Source: Solirubrobacterales bacterium (GTDB taxonomy: Bacteria; Actinomycetota; Thermoleophilia; Solirubrobacterales; 70-9). From it: a stretch of DNA of 42,109 bases. Made by a program: the position numbers and the translations under genes. This document shows, one piece after another, positions 16,161 through 24,962 of this stretch; positions within the stretch are counted from its first letter, which is position 1; each line of letters opens with the position of its first letter. The stretch is taken from NCBI GenBank assembly GCA_020438395.1, contig JAGQUR010000018.1, positions 1 to 42,109 of the forward strand. The letters are read 5' to 3'. Below the pieces are notes generated by a model. It was given only the letters and a program-made list of their open reading frames with translations, was not told where the DNA came from and searched no databases.

Positions 16161-18020
16161 ATGTGCGGAATCATCGGATACGTCGGCAACCGTCCTGCCG
16201 AGGAAATTCTCGTGGCCGGGCTGCAGAAGCTCGAGTACCGCGGGTACGACTCTGCCGGGCTCGCGATTCTCGATCCCGAAAACGGCGTCAGCAAGGTCCG
16301 GGCGGTCGGGAATCTCGACGGCCTTCGCGGTGCCCTGGAAGAAACCGATCTTTCGGCGACCAGGGAACCGGACGCTGACGGCCACTTCACCGGCATCGCC
16401 CACACCCGCTGGGCCACGCATGGCCGGGTCACCGAGGCAAATGCCCACCCGCATGCCGACGAGTCGGGCAAGGTCCAGATCGTCCTCAACGGCATCGTCG
16501 AGAACTACGTCCGACTGAAGGGCCGTCTCCAGGATGAAGGAGTCAGCTTCACTTCCGAAACCGATGCCGAGGTGGTCGCCCACCTGATTCACCGCTACTA
16601 CGAGGGTGACCTCACGGAAGCGGTACGGAAGGCATACGCGGACCTCCGCGGCCACTACTCGATCGTCGCCATGCACTCCGATTCTCCGGGAGTCCTGGTC
16701 GGCGCCCGCAAGGAAACCCCGCTGATCGTCGGCGTGGGGGATAACGAGAACTTCATCGCCTCCGCGATCCCGGCCTTTCTCAGTGAAACCCGGCTCGCCC
16801 TGACCATCGACGACGGGGAGATCGTGACGATCACCGCCGACGGGGTGACCGTGACCAAGGCCGACGGCGAGCCGGTCGAGCGCGAATCCGAAGAAGTCAG
16901 CTGGGACGAGGAAACGGCCGAGAAGGCCGGGTACGACACCTTCATGATGAAGGAGATCCACGAGCAGCCGGAGGCGATCGCCGAGACCATCCTCGATCGC
17001 CTGACCGAGGACGAGAGCGTCGACCTGTCCGACATCGGCTTCGGTGACGACGTCTTCCGCAAGGCGTCCCGGATAGTGATCGTGGCCTGCGGCACCAGCT
17101 ACCACGCAGGTCTGGTCGGCCGCTACGCAATCGAACGCTGGGCCAGGGTCCCGGTCGAGATGGACATTGCCTCCGAGTACCGTTACCGCGACCCGGTAAT
17201 CGGCGAAAACGACCTGGTCATCGGCATCACCCAGTCCGGCGAGACGGCCGACACGCTCGCCGCAATGCGTCTGGCCCGCGACCGCGGGGCCAAGGTCCTG
17301 GCGATCACCAACATCATGGGCAGCCAGGCGACCCGGGATTCGGACGCGGTCCTGTTCACCAGGGCAGGCCTCGAGATCGGCGTCGCCGCCACGAAGACCT
17401 TCGTCGCGCAGGTCGCCGCCATGTATCTGGTCGCACTGCGTCTGGCCGAGCTGCGCGACACCCTCGGCTTCTCGGAAGTAACCGGCCTGATCCATGAGCT
17501 GCGGGCGATCCCCCAGAAGATGGAAGCGACTATCGACTCCGAGTCGGAGCGGATGCTGGAGATCGCGAAGCTCCACTACGACCAGAAGTTCTTCCTTTAC
17601 CTGGGCCGCCACATCGGCCTGCCGGTCTGTCTCGAGGGTGCCTTGAAGCTCAAGGAGGTCTCCTACATCCCGACCGACGCCTATGCCGCCGGCGAGATGA
17701 AGCACGGTCCGATAGCCCTGCTCGATGAATCGACGCCGGTCGTCTGTGTTGCCACCGACAGCCCGATCCTCGACAAGGTTCTCTCGAACATGGAGGAGGT
17801 CAAGGCCAGGGGAGCGGACGTGATCGCGGTCGCGACCGAAGGCGATGACCGGGTCCGGAAGGTCTCGGAGGAGACGATCGAGGTGCCCCGGACCGACTGG
17901 GTTCTCCAGCCCCTGCTCGCGATCCTTCCGCTGCAGCTGCTCGCCTACCACGTGGCCCGCCTCAACGGCCTCAACGTGGATCAGCCGAGAAATCTCGCCA
18001 AGACCGTCACGGTCGAGTAA
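16161..18020 (+). CDS. glmS: glutamine--fructose-6-phosphate aminotransferase (isomerizing)
   Basis: Makes glucosamine 6-phosphate from fructose 6-phosphate and glutamine, the committed step to UDP-GlcNAc. The 619-residue protein starts MCGIIGYVG with the N-terminal nucleophile Cys2 of the class II glutaminase domain (about 2-230; HTRWATHG visible), followed by two SIS domains (CGTSYHAG and TQSGETADT in the first; EGALKLKEVSYI in the second) and the C-terminal NLAKTVTVE. The GC-rich 117 bases between glmM and this gene show no glmS ribozyme. A TAGCCT hexamer at 16146 suggests its own promoter. Confidence 0.98.
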   Translation: MCGIIGYVGNRPAEEILVAGLQKLEYRGYDSAGLAILDPENGVSKVRAVGNLDGLRGALEETDLSATREPDADGHFTGIAHTRWATHGRVTEANAHPHADESGKVQIVLNGIVENYVRLKGRLQDEGVSFTSETDAEVVAHLIHRYYEGDLTEAVRKAYADLRGHYSIVAMHSDSPGVLVGARKETPLIVGVGDNENFIASAIPAFLSETRLALTIDDGEIVTITADGVTVTKADGEPVERESEEVSWDEETAEKAGYDTFMMKEIHEQPEAIAETILDRLTEDESVDLSDIGFGDDVFRKASRIVIVACGTSYHAGLVGRYAIERWARVPVEMDIASEYRYRDPVIGENDLVIGITQSGETADTLAAMRLARDRGAKVLAITNIMGSQATRDSDAVLFTRAGLEIGVAATKTFVAQVAAMYLVALRLAELRDTLGFSEVTGLIHELRAIPQKMEATIDSESERMLEIAKLHYDQKFFLYLGRHIGLPVCLEGALKLKEVSYIPTDAYAAGEMKHGPIALLDESTPVVCVATDSPILDKVLSNMEEVKARGADVIAVATEGDDRVRKVSEETIEVPRTDWVLQPLLAILPLQLLAYHVARLNGLNVDQPRNLAKTVTVE

Positions 18021-18033
18021 CCCCTCTGTTCGA

Positions 18034-18067
18034 TTCGCAAGAATTTCGCAAGGGTCGGCGTTAGGAT
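18034..18067 (+). promoter_or_regulatory. promoter with direct repeat for the DUF3352 lipoprotein gene
   Basis: TAGGAT (18062-18067) ends 7 bases before the ATG at 18075, so the transcript is probably leaderless. Two direct copies of TTCGCAAG (18034-18041 and 18045-18052), 11 bp apart, cover the -35 region where no consensus hexamer exists. This resembles a direct-repeat activator site. Confidence 0.45.
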
Positions 18068-18074
18068 TTCGGCC

Positions 18075-19709
18075 ATGCCCAGTCAATTCAGGAAGTACTC
18101 AGTCCCGTCCATTCTTGCCGCCGGTCTCGCGGCCCTCGTGCTTAGCGCCTGCGGAGGCAGCTCCGATGACTCAGGTGCGTCAGAGCTCGCCAAGTACGCG
18201 CCGGCCGACGTACCCGTCTACATCGAAGGTGCCGTCCAGCCGGACAGCCAGGTCGCATCCAATGTCGATTCGCTCAGCGAAGAGCTTGCCGGCGTGAACG
18301 TCGGCGACCTGATCAAGGACGCCATCAACAACTCCAGTGGCAGCGACGTCAACTTCGACGCGGACGTCAAGCCCTGGCTCGGACAGGACGCCGCGGTCTT
18401 CGTCCAGTTCGACCCCTCGACCCTGACCAACTCGGTCGATTCGGCTTCCGGCGGCAGCCTGTCTTCGCTGAGCTCCGACAACTCCGGAATGACCAGCTAC
18501 GACGGGACCGACGACCAGACCTATGGCTTGATCGTCCAGACCACCGATACCGATGCCGCGCAGTCCTTCATCGACAAGCAGTCGAAGACCGATGGCGGAT
18601 CGACCGACGGTGAATACGAAGGCTTCTCGTACAAGGTCGCCAAGGACGACGGCTCGGCCGTCGGAATTGTCGACGACAACGTGGTGATCGGCTCGACGGA
18701 AGAAGGTTTCAAGGCCGCAGTCGACGCCTCGAAGGGCGACAACCTTGCCGATACCGATGCCTTCTCGGATCTCTCGGGTCACGTTGCCGACGGTGCCCTG
18801 GCCTCCGTCTTCGCCTCCAACGATCCGTACATCAAGGCTCTCAAGGAGCAAGGTCTTGACCTTGGCGGCCTGTACTCCGCGCTCGGAATCGATCTCGAGG
18901 GAAGCGGAACAGTGCTCAGCCTGGTTCCCGAATCAAACGAGATCTCGGTTCAGGGTTACACCAACGCCGGTTCGGACCTGACCAGCGGTGACCCCACTTC
19001 GCTGATAAAGACCTTCCCCGCCGACACCGTCTTCGCGACCGGTTCCGGTGACATCGGCGAAAACGCCACGAAGATCGTGAACGCCCTGAACGATGAAGGC
19101 ATCCCGGGAGTCATCGAGGCCGGACAGGTCGATCAATTCATCAACGAGGCCTCCGGCCAGATCGACATCAAGGGAATCATCAGTTCGCTCGAGACGGTTG
19201 CCTTCTTCGTCAACGGCAACTCCGAAAAGACCCTGGGTGGCGCCCTGGTCGCCACCAGCTCCGACATCAAGCCGATCGAGAGCTCGCTTCGCGGCATCTC
19301 CTCGCTGATCGGGCTCGCCGGTGACGCCAGCGTTCGGCCCCTGCCGGGTGGCGTCGCCGGTTTCCGCGTCTTCACGCCGGATCTGCCGGGCCGCCCGATC
19401 GTGGTCGGTGTGAAGGGCGACCGCATGGTGATCGGCGTCGGCATGAAGGCCTCGCTCAACGCGCTGACCGGAAGCGGCCAGACCCTTGCCGACAGCGACG
19501 CCTTCAAGGCGGCGGATGACTCGACCGAAGCTGCCGGACTCGACATGTTCGCGAACCCGGCCACCATCGCCAAGCTGATTGTCGGCTCGAGCGGCGGCGA
19601 CCCGGATGCGAAGCAGATCGCAGACGTGGTTCGCAAGTTCGAGTACATCGCGGCCGGTTCGAGCGACGCGGACGGCACCTTCGAATTCAACATGGGCCTC
19701 CAGAACTAG
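18075..19709 (+). CDS. DUF3352 domain lipoprotein
   Basis: A 544-residue exported lipoprotein with signal peptide and lipobox VLSAC (Cys26), followed by an Asp/Ser/Gly-rich mature protein. The opening of the mature part (KYAPADVPVYIEGAVQP) and the repeated GxDAAVFV / VVIGST style segments match DUF3352, a family of unknown function found mostly in Actinobacteria. The protein is acidic with no transmembrane helix beyond the signal. Between glmS and acpS it interrupts the usual wall-precursor gene order, which hints at an envelope role, but nothing more specific is supported. Confidence 0.8.
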   Translation: MPSQFRKYSVPSILAAGLAALVLSACGGSSDDSGASELAKYAPADVPVYIEGAVQPDSQVASNVDSLSEELAGVNVGDLIKDAINNSSGSDVNFDADVKPWLGQDAAVFVQFDPSTLTNSVDSASGGSLSSLSSDNSGMTSYDGTDDQTYGLIVQTTDTDAAQSFIDKQSKTDGGSTDGEYEGFSYKVAKDDGSAVGIVDDNVVIGSTEEGFKAAVDASKGDNLADTDAFSDLSGHVADGALASVFASNDPYIKALKEQGLDLGGLYSALGIDLEGSGTVLSLVPESNEISVQGYTNAGSDLTSGDPTSLIKTFPADTVFATGSGDIGENATKIVNALNDEGIPGVIEAGQVDQFINEASGQIDIKGIISSLETVAFFVNGNSEKTLGGALVATSSDIKPIESSLRGISSLIGLAGDASVRPLPGGVAGFRVFTPDLPGRPIVVGVKGDRMVIGVGMKASLNALTGSGQTLADSDAFKAADDSTEAAGLDMFANPATIAKLIVGSSGGDPDAKQIADVVRKFEYIAAGSSDADGTFEFNMGLQN

Positions 19710-19725
19710 GAGGCGCGCGCAAGCA

Positions 19726-20100
19726 ATGGCCGACGGGGTAGGGATGGATCTGATCGAGGTGGCGCGCATCGAGCGGGCACTCGATCGCCATCCCCGCCTC
19801 GCCGACCGGCTTTTCACCGAGGCCGAACTCGAATACTCGTCCTCGAAAGGGCGTCCGGGCCGGCATCTGGCGGCCCGCTTCGCCGCGAAGGAAGCCGTGG
19901 TGAAAGCGTTGGAGCTGGGTGCCGGAACCAGCCTGCGGGAGATCGAAGTGGTGGCCGGAAGCGATGAACGGCCCGCCCCGACCATCCGGCTCTCGGGCAG
20001 GGCGCGGGAGCGGGCAGTTGAACGCGGACTCTCGGTCCGGGTCAGCCTGACCCACGCCAAAGAGATGGCCGGTGCGGTGGCAATCGCCGGAAGAGACTGA
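19726..20100 (+). CDS. acpS: holo-[acyl-carrier-protein] synthase
   Basis: Transfers 4'-phosphopantetheine from CoA to a serine of acyl carrier protein. The 124-residue protein has the magnesium-binding GMDLIEVARIE near the N-terminus, FTEAELEY, the catalytic RFAAKEAVVKAL and the C-terminal VSLTHAKEMAGAVAIA. ATG 19726 is preceded by AGGAGG at 19708-19713; the open frame upstream is only overlap with the preceding gene. Its stop shares one base with the nnr ATG (TGATG), the usual actinobacterial acpS-nnr-alr order. Confidence 0.95.
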   Translation: MADGVGMDLIEVARIERALDRHPRLADRLFTEAELEYSSSKGRPGRHLAARFAAKEAVVKALELGAGTSLREIEVVAGSDERPAPTIRLSGRARERAVERGLSVRVSLTHAKEMAGAVAIAGRD

Positions 20101-21638
20101 TGGAGGACTGGCTCGACCCGGTCTATGACGCGGCTGGAATGGGCGCGGCCGACCGCTGGGCGATCGAGCAGGTCGGCGTGCCTTCACTCGAGTTGATGGA
20201 AGCGGCGGGCCGGGGCCTGGCGCGGGCCACCGCGGAACTCGTGTCCGACGGCACCGGGCTGGTGTCAGGCGGCAGCGTGACCGTGGTCTGCGGAAAGGGC
20301 AACAACGGCGGTGACGGTCTGGTAGCGGCCCGTCACCTCGCCGAATCCGGGTTCGACGTCGCAGTGATCCTCTTCGGGGACCGCGACCAGTTGAGTCCCG
20401 ACTCGCAGGCCAACCTGGACCGCCTGCCGGAAGGTCTGGCCGAGGTGCTCGAAGGCGGGCTTTCCGCCTCTTCTCTGAAGGGAGTGGTGATCGACGCCAT
20501 GCTGGGGACCGGATTCGAGGGGGAGCCCCGCGAACCGGTGGCCGGGACGATCCGGGCGATCAACGACTCCGATCTTCCGGTCGTCGCCTGTGACGTGCCC
20601 TCGGGAGTGAACGCCTCGACCGGGGAAGCCTCGGAAGTCGTGGTCCGGGCCGACCGGACTGTCACCTTCCACCAGCGAAAGCTCGGGCATCTGATCGCCC
20701 CGGGCAAACAGCTTTGCGGGCCCGTAGAGGTGATCCCGATCGGCATCCCGGAAGGGGCGCCACCGCCCGAAGCCGGCGGGGCGATCCGGGCGCGGGTGCT
20801 CGACCTGCTGCCCCGTCGGGGGGCGGACTCGAACAAGTTCACCTCCGGCCGGGTCTCGATCGTGGGCGGATCCCGTGGCCTGACCGGCGCGGTCTGCCTG
20901 GCCGCCGAGGCGGCGATCCGGGCCGGCGCCGGATACGCGACGGCCGCCGTGCCCGGCGGCCTGGAAGACATCTTCGAGGCGAAACTGACCGAGGTCATGA
21001 CGAAGGGTTTCGGCGAGGGCAACGAGCTGGCTCCGGATCAGGAGAAGGCCCTGCTCGACCATCTGGCCGGTTCGGCCTCCGTGGTGCTCGGTTCGGGTAT
21101 AGGGCGCGCGCCGGGAACCTCCCAGCTGATCGCCGGCCTCGCCTGGGGACTCAAGGTCCCGACCGTGATCGACGCCGACGCCCTGTCGGTGATCGGAACC
21201 GGTCTGGATCCGATCGCCAGCCGCGAGGCACCGACCGTGCTCACCCCGCATGACGGAGAGGCGGGCAGGTTGCTCGGCAGGGAATCGGCCGAGGTCTCGG
21301 CCCACAGGCTTGCCTCGGCCCGCGAGCTCGCGAGCCGAACCGGGGCCGTCGTCGTATTGAAGGGCGACGACACGATCGTCACCGACGGCGAGAAGGTGGC
21401 GGTGAACACGCTTCCGGCACCGGCCCTCGCGACCGCCGGGACCGGCGACGTCCTGGCGGGCGTCGTGGGCGGGTTCCTGGTCCGCGGCCTCGGGGCCTTT
21501 GAAGCTGCCGCCGCAGCCGTCTTCGCACATGCCGCGGCAGGAGAGATCGCCTCGCTCGAGGTCGGCAACCGGGACGGAGTGATCGCAACCGACGTGATCG
21601 CGGCGATCCCCCGGGCGATGATCCCGCCCGCCAGATGA
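20100..21638 (+). CDS. nnr: bifunctional NAD(P)HX epimerase / ADP-dependent NAD(P)HX dehydratase
   Basis: Repairs hydrated NADH and NADPH. The 512-residue protein joins an N-terminal YjeF_N epimerase domain (about 1-215; SLELMEAAGRGLARA and GKGNNGGDGLVAARHL) to a C-terminal ribokinase-like dehydratase domain (about 225-505) with GSRGLTGAVCLAAEAA, VIDADALSVI, LTPHDGEAGRL, VVLKGDDTIV and TAGTGDVLAGVVGG. The ATG overlaps the acpS stop by one base, so translation is coupled. Confidence 0.96.
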   Translation: MEDWLDPVYDAAGMGAADRWAIEQVGVPSLELMEAAGRGLARATAELVSDGTGLVSGGSVTVVCGKGNNGGDGLVAARHLAESGFDVAVILFGDRDQLSPDSQANLDRLPEGLAEVLEGGLSASSLKGVVIDAMLGTGFEGEPREPVAGTIRAINDSDLPVVACDVPSGVNASTGEASEVVVRADRTVTFHQRKLGHLIAPGKQLCGPVEVIPIGIPEGAPPPEAGGAIRARVLDLLPRRGADSNKFTSGRVSIVGGSRGLTGAVCLAAEAAIRAGAGYATAAVPGGLEDIFEAKLTEVMTKGFGEGNELAPDQEKALLDHLAGSASVVLGSGIGRAPGTSQLIAGLAWGLKVPTVIDADALSVIGTGLDPIASREAPTVLTPHDGEAGRLLGRESAEVSAHRLASARELASRTGAVVVLKGDDTIVTDGEKVAVNTLPAPALATAGTGDVLAGVVGGFLVRGLGAFEAAAAAVFAHAAAGEIASLEVGNRDGVIATDVIAAIPRAMIPPAR

Positions 21639-21640
21639 AA

Positions 21641-21646
21641 TAAGCT
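21641..21646 (+). promoter_or_regulatory. -10 element for a probable leaderless CBS-protein transcript
   Basis: TAAGCT ends exactly 7 bases before the ATG at 21654, and no Shine-Dalgarno sequence is present. The geometry places the transcription start on the A of the ATG. Confidence 0.5.
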
Positions 21647-21653
21647 GCCGCCG

Positions 21654-22115
21654 ATGCCGACCGTTGCCGAAATCATGGACCGTGAGCCCGCCACCGTCTC
21701 GCCGGATGACACCATCCAGAGCGTTATCGAGACCCTGCAGACTCATGACCTCCCCGGGGTTCCGGTGGTCGACGAGACCCGCAAGGTGCTCGGCATCGTG
21801 ACCGAATCCGACCTGGTCATCTCGAACGAGGACTCGGACTTCCACCTGCCGCATTACGTGAACATCATGGGCGGCATCGTCTTCCTCGAATCCACCAAGC
21901 ACTGGGAAGAACGGGCCAAGAAGGCCTTCGCCGCCACGGCCGCCGACATGATGACCGCCGATCCGATCACGGTCGGCCCCGACGAGCCGGCCGAACATGC
22001 CGGACGCCTGATTTCCGAGAAGAAGCACAACCGCCTGCCGGTAGTCGATGACGAGGGCCGACTGGTCGGCGTGGTCACCCGGGTAGACGTCCTGGCCGCC
22101 CTCACAGGGGCCTGA
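21654..22115 (+). CDS. CBS domain pair protein
   Basis: A 153-residue soluble protein made almost only of two CBS domains: residues about 1-55 (VAEIMDREPATVSPDDTIQS ... GIVTESDLV) and about 90-150 (AADMMTADPITV ... GVVTRVDVL), joined by a linker with HYVNIMGG. CBS pairs bind adenosyl ligands such as AMP or ATP and usually regulate a partner. It overlaps the alr start by one base (TGATG), so it may be co-translated with alanine racemase, but no direct link to the enzyme is known to me. Confidence 0.88.
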   Translation: MPTVAEIMDREPATVSPDDTIQSVIETLQTHDLPGVPVVDETRKVLGIVTESDLVISNEDSDFHLPHYVNIMGGIVFLESTKHWEERAKKAFAATAADMMTADPITVGPDEPAEHAGRLISEKKHNRLPVVDDEGRLVGVVTRVDVLAALTGA

Positions 22116-23242
22116 TGTACGAGCGGGCGGAAGCCCGCATAGATCTCGGCAACCTGCGGCACAACTGCCGTGAGTTGAAGCTGCGCCTGGACCCGGGAGT
22201 CGAGCTCTGCCCGGTGCTCAAGGCCGATGCCTATGGCCATGGGGCTCTTCACTGCGTCGGCGCGGTGGCGGAATCCGGGGCCGACCGGATCGCCTTCGCC
22301 ACTGCGACCGAGGCGGTCCTGGCCAGAAGCGTGGCTCCGGACATCCCGCTGCTCGTGCTGGGCGCCCTCGCTCCCGGGGAGATCGAGATGGCGATCTCGG
22401 CCGGCGCGGACATCTCTGTCTGGGAGCCGGGCTTCATCGCGACCCTGGCCGATCAGGCTGCGGCCTCCGGGCTGGTGGTCGGCGTCCACGTGAAGTACGA
22501 CACCGGCATGGGTCGCCTCGGGACTACGGACCCGGATCTCGTGATGGAACTGGCCCGGACCGCTGACTCACATCCGAATCTCAGACTGGCGGCGATCTGG
22601 ACCCACTTCGCCACCGCGGACGAGGAAGACCCCGCCTTCCGGGACCTGCAGCGCGACCGGCTGGCGAAACTGGGAGAGAGGGCCAGGCGGGAGTTCCCGG
22701 GATTGAAGCTCCATGCCGCCAACAGTGCCGCCCTGATCGCCGACCCCGCCTGTCACTTCGACATGGTCCGGCCCGGCGTGGCGATCTACGGGATGGACCC
22801 CTTCGGCAGGAATCCGGCAGACCACGGGCTGAAGCCGGTGCTCTCCTTCCATTCCTGGGTCGCCTCGGTCAGGGACTTCGAACCGGGACAGAGCGCGGGG
22901 TATGGCCGTACCTGGCAGGCCGTGAGCCCGACCCGTGTGGCAACGGTCCCGGTCGGTTACGGAGACGGCGTGCGGCGGGGCCTTTCCAACCGGGGCGAGG
23001 TCCTGATCGGCGGCCGCAGGTACCCGATTGCGGGCACGGTCTCGATGGACAACATCACCGTGGATCTCGGCCCGGAGTCGGGTGCAAAGGTCGGTGATGA
23101 AGTGACCCTGATCGGCACCCAGGGCGACGAGACGATCCTCGCGGAGCAGATCGCGGTGCCCCTGGAGACGATCAACTACGAAGTGACCTGCGGGATCTCG
23201 CCCCGGGTTCCCCGGGTCGGCACGGGCAGCGGGTCCGGGTGA
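22115..23242 (+). CDS. alr: alanine racemase
   Basis: PLP-dependent racemase that supplies D-alanine for peptidoglycan. The 375-residue fold-type III enzyme has the PLP lysine Lys36 in VLKADAYGHGA, HVKYDTGMGRLG, AANSAALI, RPGVAIYG and the second catalytic base Tyr263 in SAGYGRTW. The start overlaps the CBS gene stop and the stop overlaps the next GTG (GTGA), giving a tightly coupled run. Confidence 0.97.
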   Translation: MYERAEARIDLGNLRHNCRELKLRLDPGVELCPVLKADAYGHGALHCVGAVAESGADRIAFATATEAVLARSVAPDIPLLVLGALAPGEIEMAISAGADISVWEPGFIATLADQAAASGLVVGVHVKYDTGMGRLGTTDPDLVMELARTADSHPNLRLAAIWTHFATADEEDPAFRDLQRDRLAKLGERARREFPGLKLHAANSAALIADPACHFDMVRPGVAIYGMDPFGRNPADHGLKPVLSFHSWVASVRDFEPGQSAGYGRTWQAVSPTRVATVPVGYGDGVRRGLSNRGEVLIGGRRYPIAGTVSMDNITVDLGPESGAKVGDEVTLIGTQGDETILAEQIAVPLETINYEVTCGISPRVPRVGTGSGSG

Positions 23243-24681
23243 GCATCCGGGATCTCGAAGCGCTCGGGAGCAGGGCGATGAATGCGCCCCGGGTGGACCG
23301 GCTCCGCGAGGCGGTGGCCGGAATGCCGGCCTGGCTGGTTGGCGGGGCGGTCCGCGACATCGCCCTCGAGCGGGAGGTGAACGACCTCGACATAGCCGTT
23401 GCCGGACCCCCGGAAGGACCGGCCCGGAAGATCGCCGAAGCGCTCGGCGGGATCGCATTCGAGCTCTCCGAGGAGTTCCCGGCCTGGCGCGCCAAGGACC
23501 GCGACGACGCCTGGCAGGTGGACGTGGCCGAGCTGAGGGCATTGACGATCGAGCAGGATCTGGCCCTGCGTGACTTCACGGTCGGCGCGGTGGCGGTCGG
23601 TCTGGAGGACGGGGTGGCGCTCGACCCGCTCGGAGGCCTCGAAGATCTCGGGAAGGGAGTGATCAGGGCCTGCGGGCCGACCTCCTTCACCGACGACCCC
23701 CTGCGGCTGATGCGGGCCGCCCGGCTCGTTGCCCAGTTCGGATGGGAAATTGATGATGAAACCGCAGGGATGGCCCGGCAGGCCGCGCCACGGGCCGAGG
23801 ACCCGGCCGGAGAGCGAACGCTGGCCGAACTGGTTCTGCTGATCGGGGCCCGCGATCCGCTGGCCGGACTGGCCGCGATGGACCGGATCGGACTCTTCGA
23901 CTGGCTGTTTCCGGAGATCGGCGATCTTCACGACGTGGTTCAAGGGCCGAATCATCATCTCGACGTCTATGGCCACACGATGGAGGTGGTGGAGGGGATC
24001 CTCCGGATCGAATCCGACCTCGAACGCTTCACCGGTGACCGGGCCAGCGAGGTATCCGAGTACCTGGCCCGGCCGCTCGCCGATGGCGCCACCCGCGCCG
24101 GGGCGCTGAGGCTGGGGGCCCTTTTCCATGACTGTGCCAAGCCGCAGACCCGAAGCGAAGAGGGAGGGTTCGTTTCCTTCCGCGGCCACGACCGGCTGGG
24201 AGCGGAGCAGATCGATGCCAGGTTCCGCGGGCTCCGGGCCAGCCGAAAACTGATCGGTTACATGTCCGACCTGACCCGCCACCACCTGATCCTGGGATTC
24301 ATGGTCCCGGAGAGGCCGCTCGACAGGCGCCAGATATTCGCCTATCTCGACCACACCGACCCGGTTTCCCTTGATGTGACGTTGCTCACGGTTGCCGACC
24401 GGCTGGCCGCCCGGGGAACCGCCTCGATCGCCAGCCGGGAAATGGTCGCCGGGCACATGGAACTGGCCCGTGACATGGTCGGTTTCGCGCTTGACTGGGA
24501 CAGGAATGGCCCGCCAGCGCAGTTCCTGCCCGGAAACGAGCTTGCTGCCAGGCTGGGGATCGAACCGGGCCCCGAACTCGGAAAGGTGATGAAAGAGCTG
24601 GCCGCGGCACGGTTCGCGGGTGAGATAACTGATGCAAACGAAGCTGTAGAGCACGCCCGGGGCTTCCTCGAAGCCGGGTGA
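23239..24681 (+). CDS. CCA-adding tRNA nucleotidyltransferase / poly(A) polymerase family protein with HD domain
   Basis: A 480-residue class II nucleotidyltransferase. The head domain has LVGGAVRDIALE and the metal-binding NDLDIAVAG (about residues 45-55), followed by RDFTVGAVAV and DPLRLMRAARLVAQF, all typical of CCA enzymes and bacterial poly(A) polymerases. The C-terminal half carries an HD phosphohydrolase motif (ALFHDCAKPQT, about 295-305). The main role is probably maturing or repairing tRNA CCA ends, but the family also contains poly(A) polymerases and partial CCA enzymes that motifs alone do not separate. Start is GTG 23239, overlapping the alr stop. Confidence 0.9.
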   Translation: MSIRDLEALGSRAMNAPRVDRLREAVAGMPAWLVGGAVRDIALEREVNDLDIAVAGPPEGPARKIAEALGGIAFELSEEFPAWRAKDRDDAWQVDVAELRALTIEQDLALRDFTVGAVAVGLEDGVALDPLGGLEDLGKGVIRACGPTSFTDDPLRLMRAARLVAQFGWEIDDETAGMARQAAPRAEDPAGERTLAELVLLIGARDPLAGLAAMDRIGLFDWLFPEIGDLHDVVQGPNHHLDVYGHTMEVVEGILRIESDLERFTGDRASEVSEYLARPLADGATRAGALRLGALFHDCAKPQTRSEEGGFVSFRGHDRLGAEQIDARFRGLRASRKLIGYMSDLTRHHLILGFMVPERPLDRRQIFAYLDHTDPVSLDVTLLTVADRLAARGTASIASREMVAGHMELARDMVGFALDWDRNGPPAQFLPGNELAARLGIEPGPELGKVMKELAAARFAGEITDANEAVEHARGFLEAG

Positions 24682-24685
24682 GTAG

Positions 24686-24691
24686 TAGCCT
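24686..24691 (+). promoter_or_regulatory. -10 element for a probable leaderless infA transcript
   Basis: TAGCCT is 9 bases upstream of the infA ATG, the same hexamer and spacing as glmS, again without a Shine-Dalgarno sequence. It lies just past the stop of the preceding gene. Confidence 0.45.
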
Positions 24692-24700
24692 CACCTCCGC

Positions 24701-24919
24701 ATGGCTAAAGAAGAAAAGATCGAAATGGAGGGCGAAATCACCGAAGCCCTCCCGAATACGATGTTCCGGGTCAAGCTGGACAACGACCACGAGGTCCTCG
24801 GCCACATCTCGGGCAAGATGCGCCGCCACTACATCCGCATCCTTCCCGGGGACCGGGTCAAGATCGAGCTTTCGCCCTATGACCTGACCCGCGGCCGCAT
24901 CACCTACCGCTACAAGTAA
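24701..24919 (+). CDS. infA: translation initiation factor IF-1
   Basis: A 72-residue S1/OB-fold protein that binds the ribosomal A site during initiation. It is full length with the conserved [39 protein letters not shown] and [13 protein letters not shown]. It stands apart from the rpmJ-rpsM-rpsK-rpoA group where infA often sits, between a tRNA nucleotidyltransferase and an exported protein gene. Confidence 0.98.
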   Translation: MAKEEKIEMEGEITEALPNTMFRVKLDNDHEVLGHISGKMRRHYIRILPGDRVKIELSPYDLTRGRITYRYK

Positions 24920-24962
24920 CCCCTGTCACGACCGGGACCCGACCGGGCCCCGGAGCGCAACA

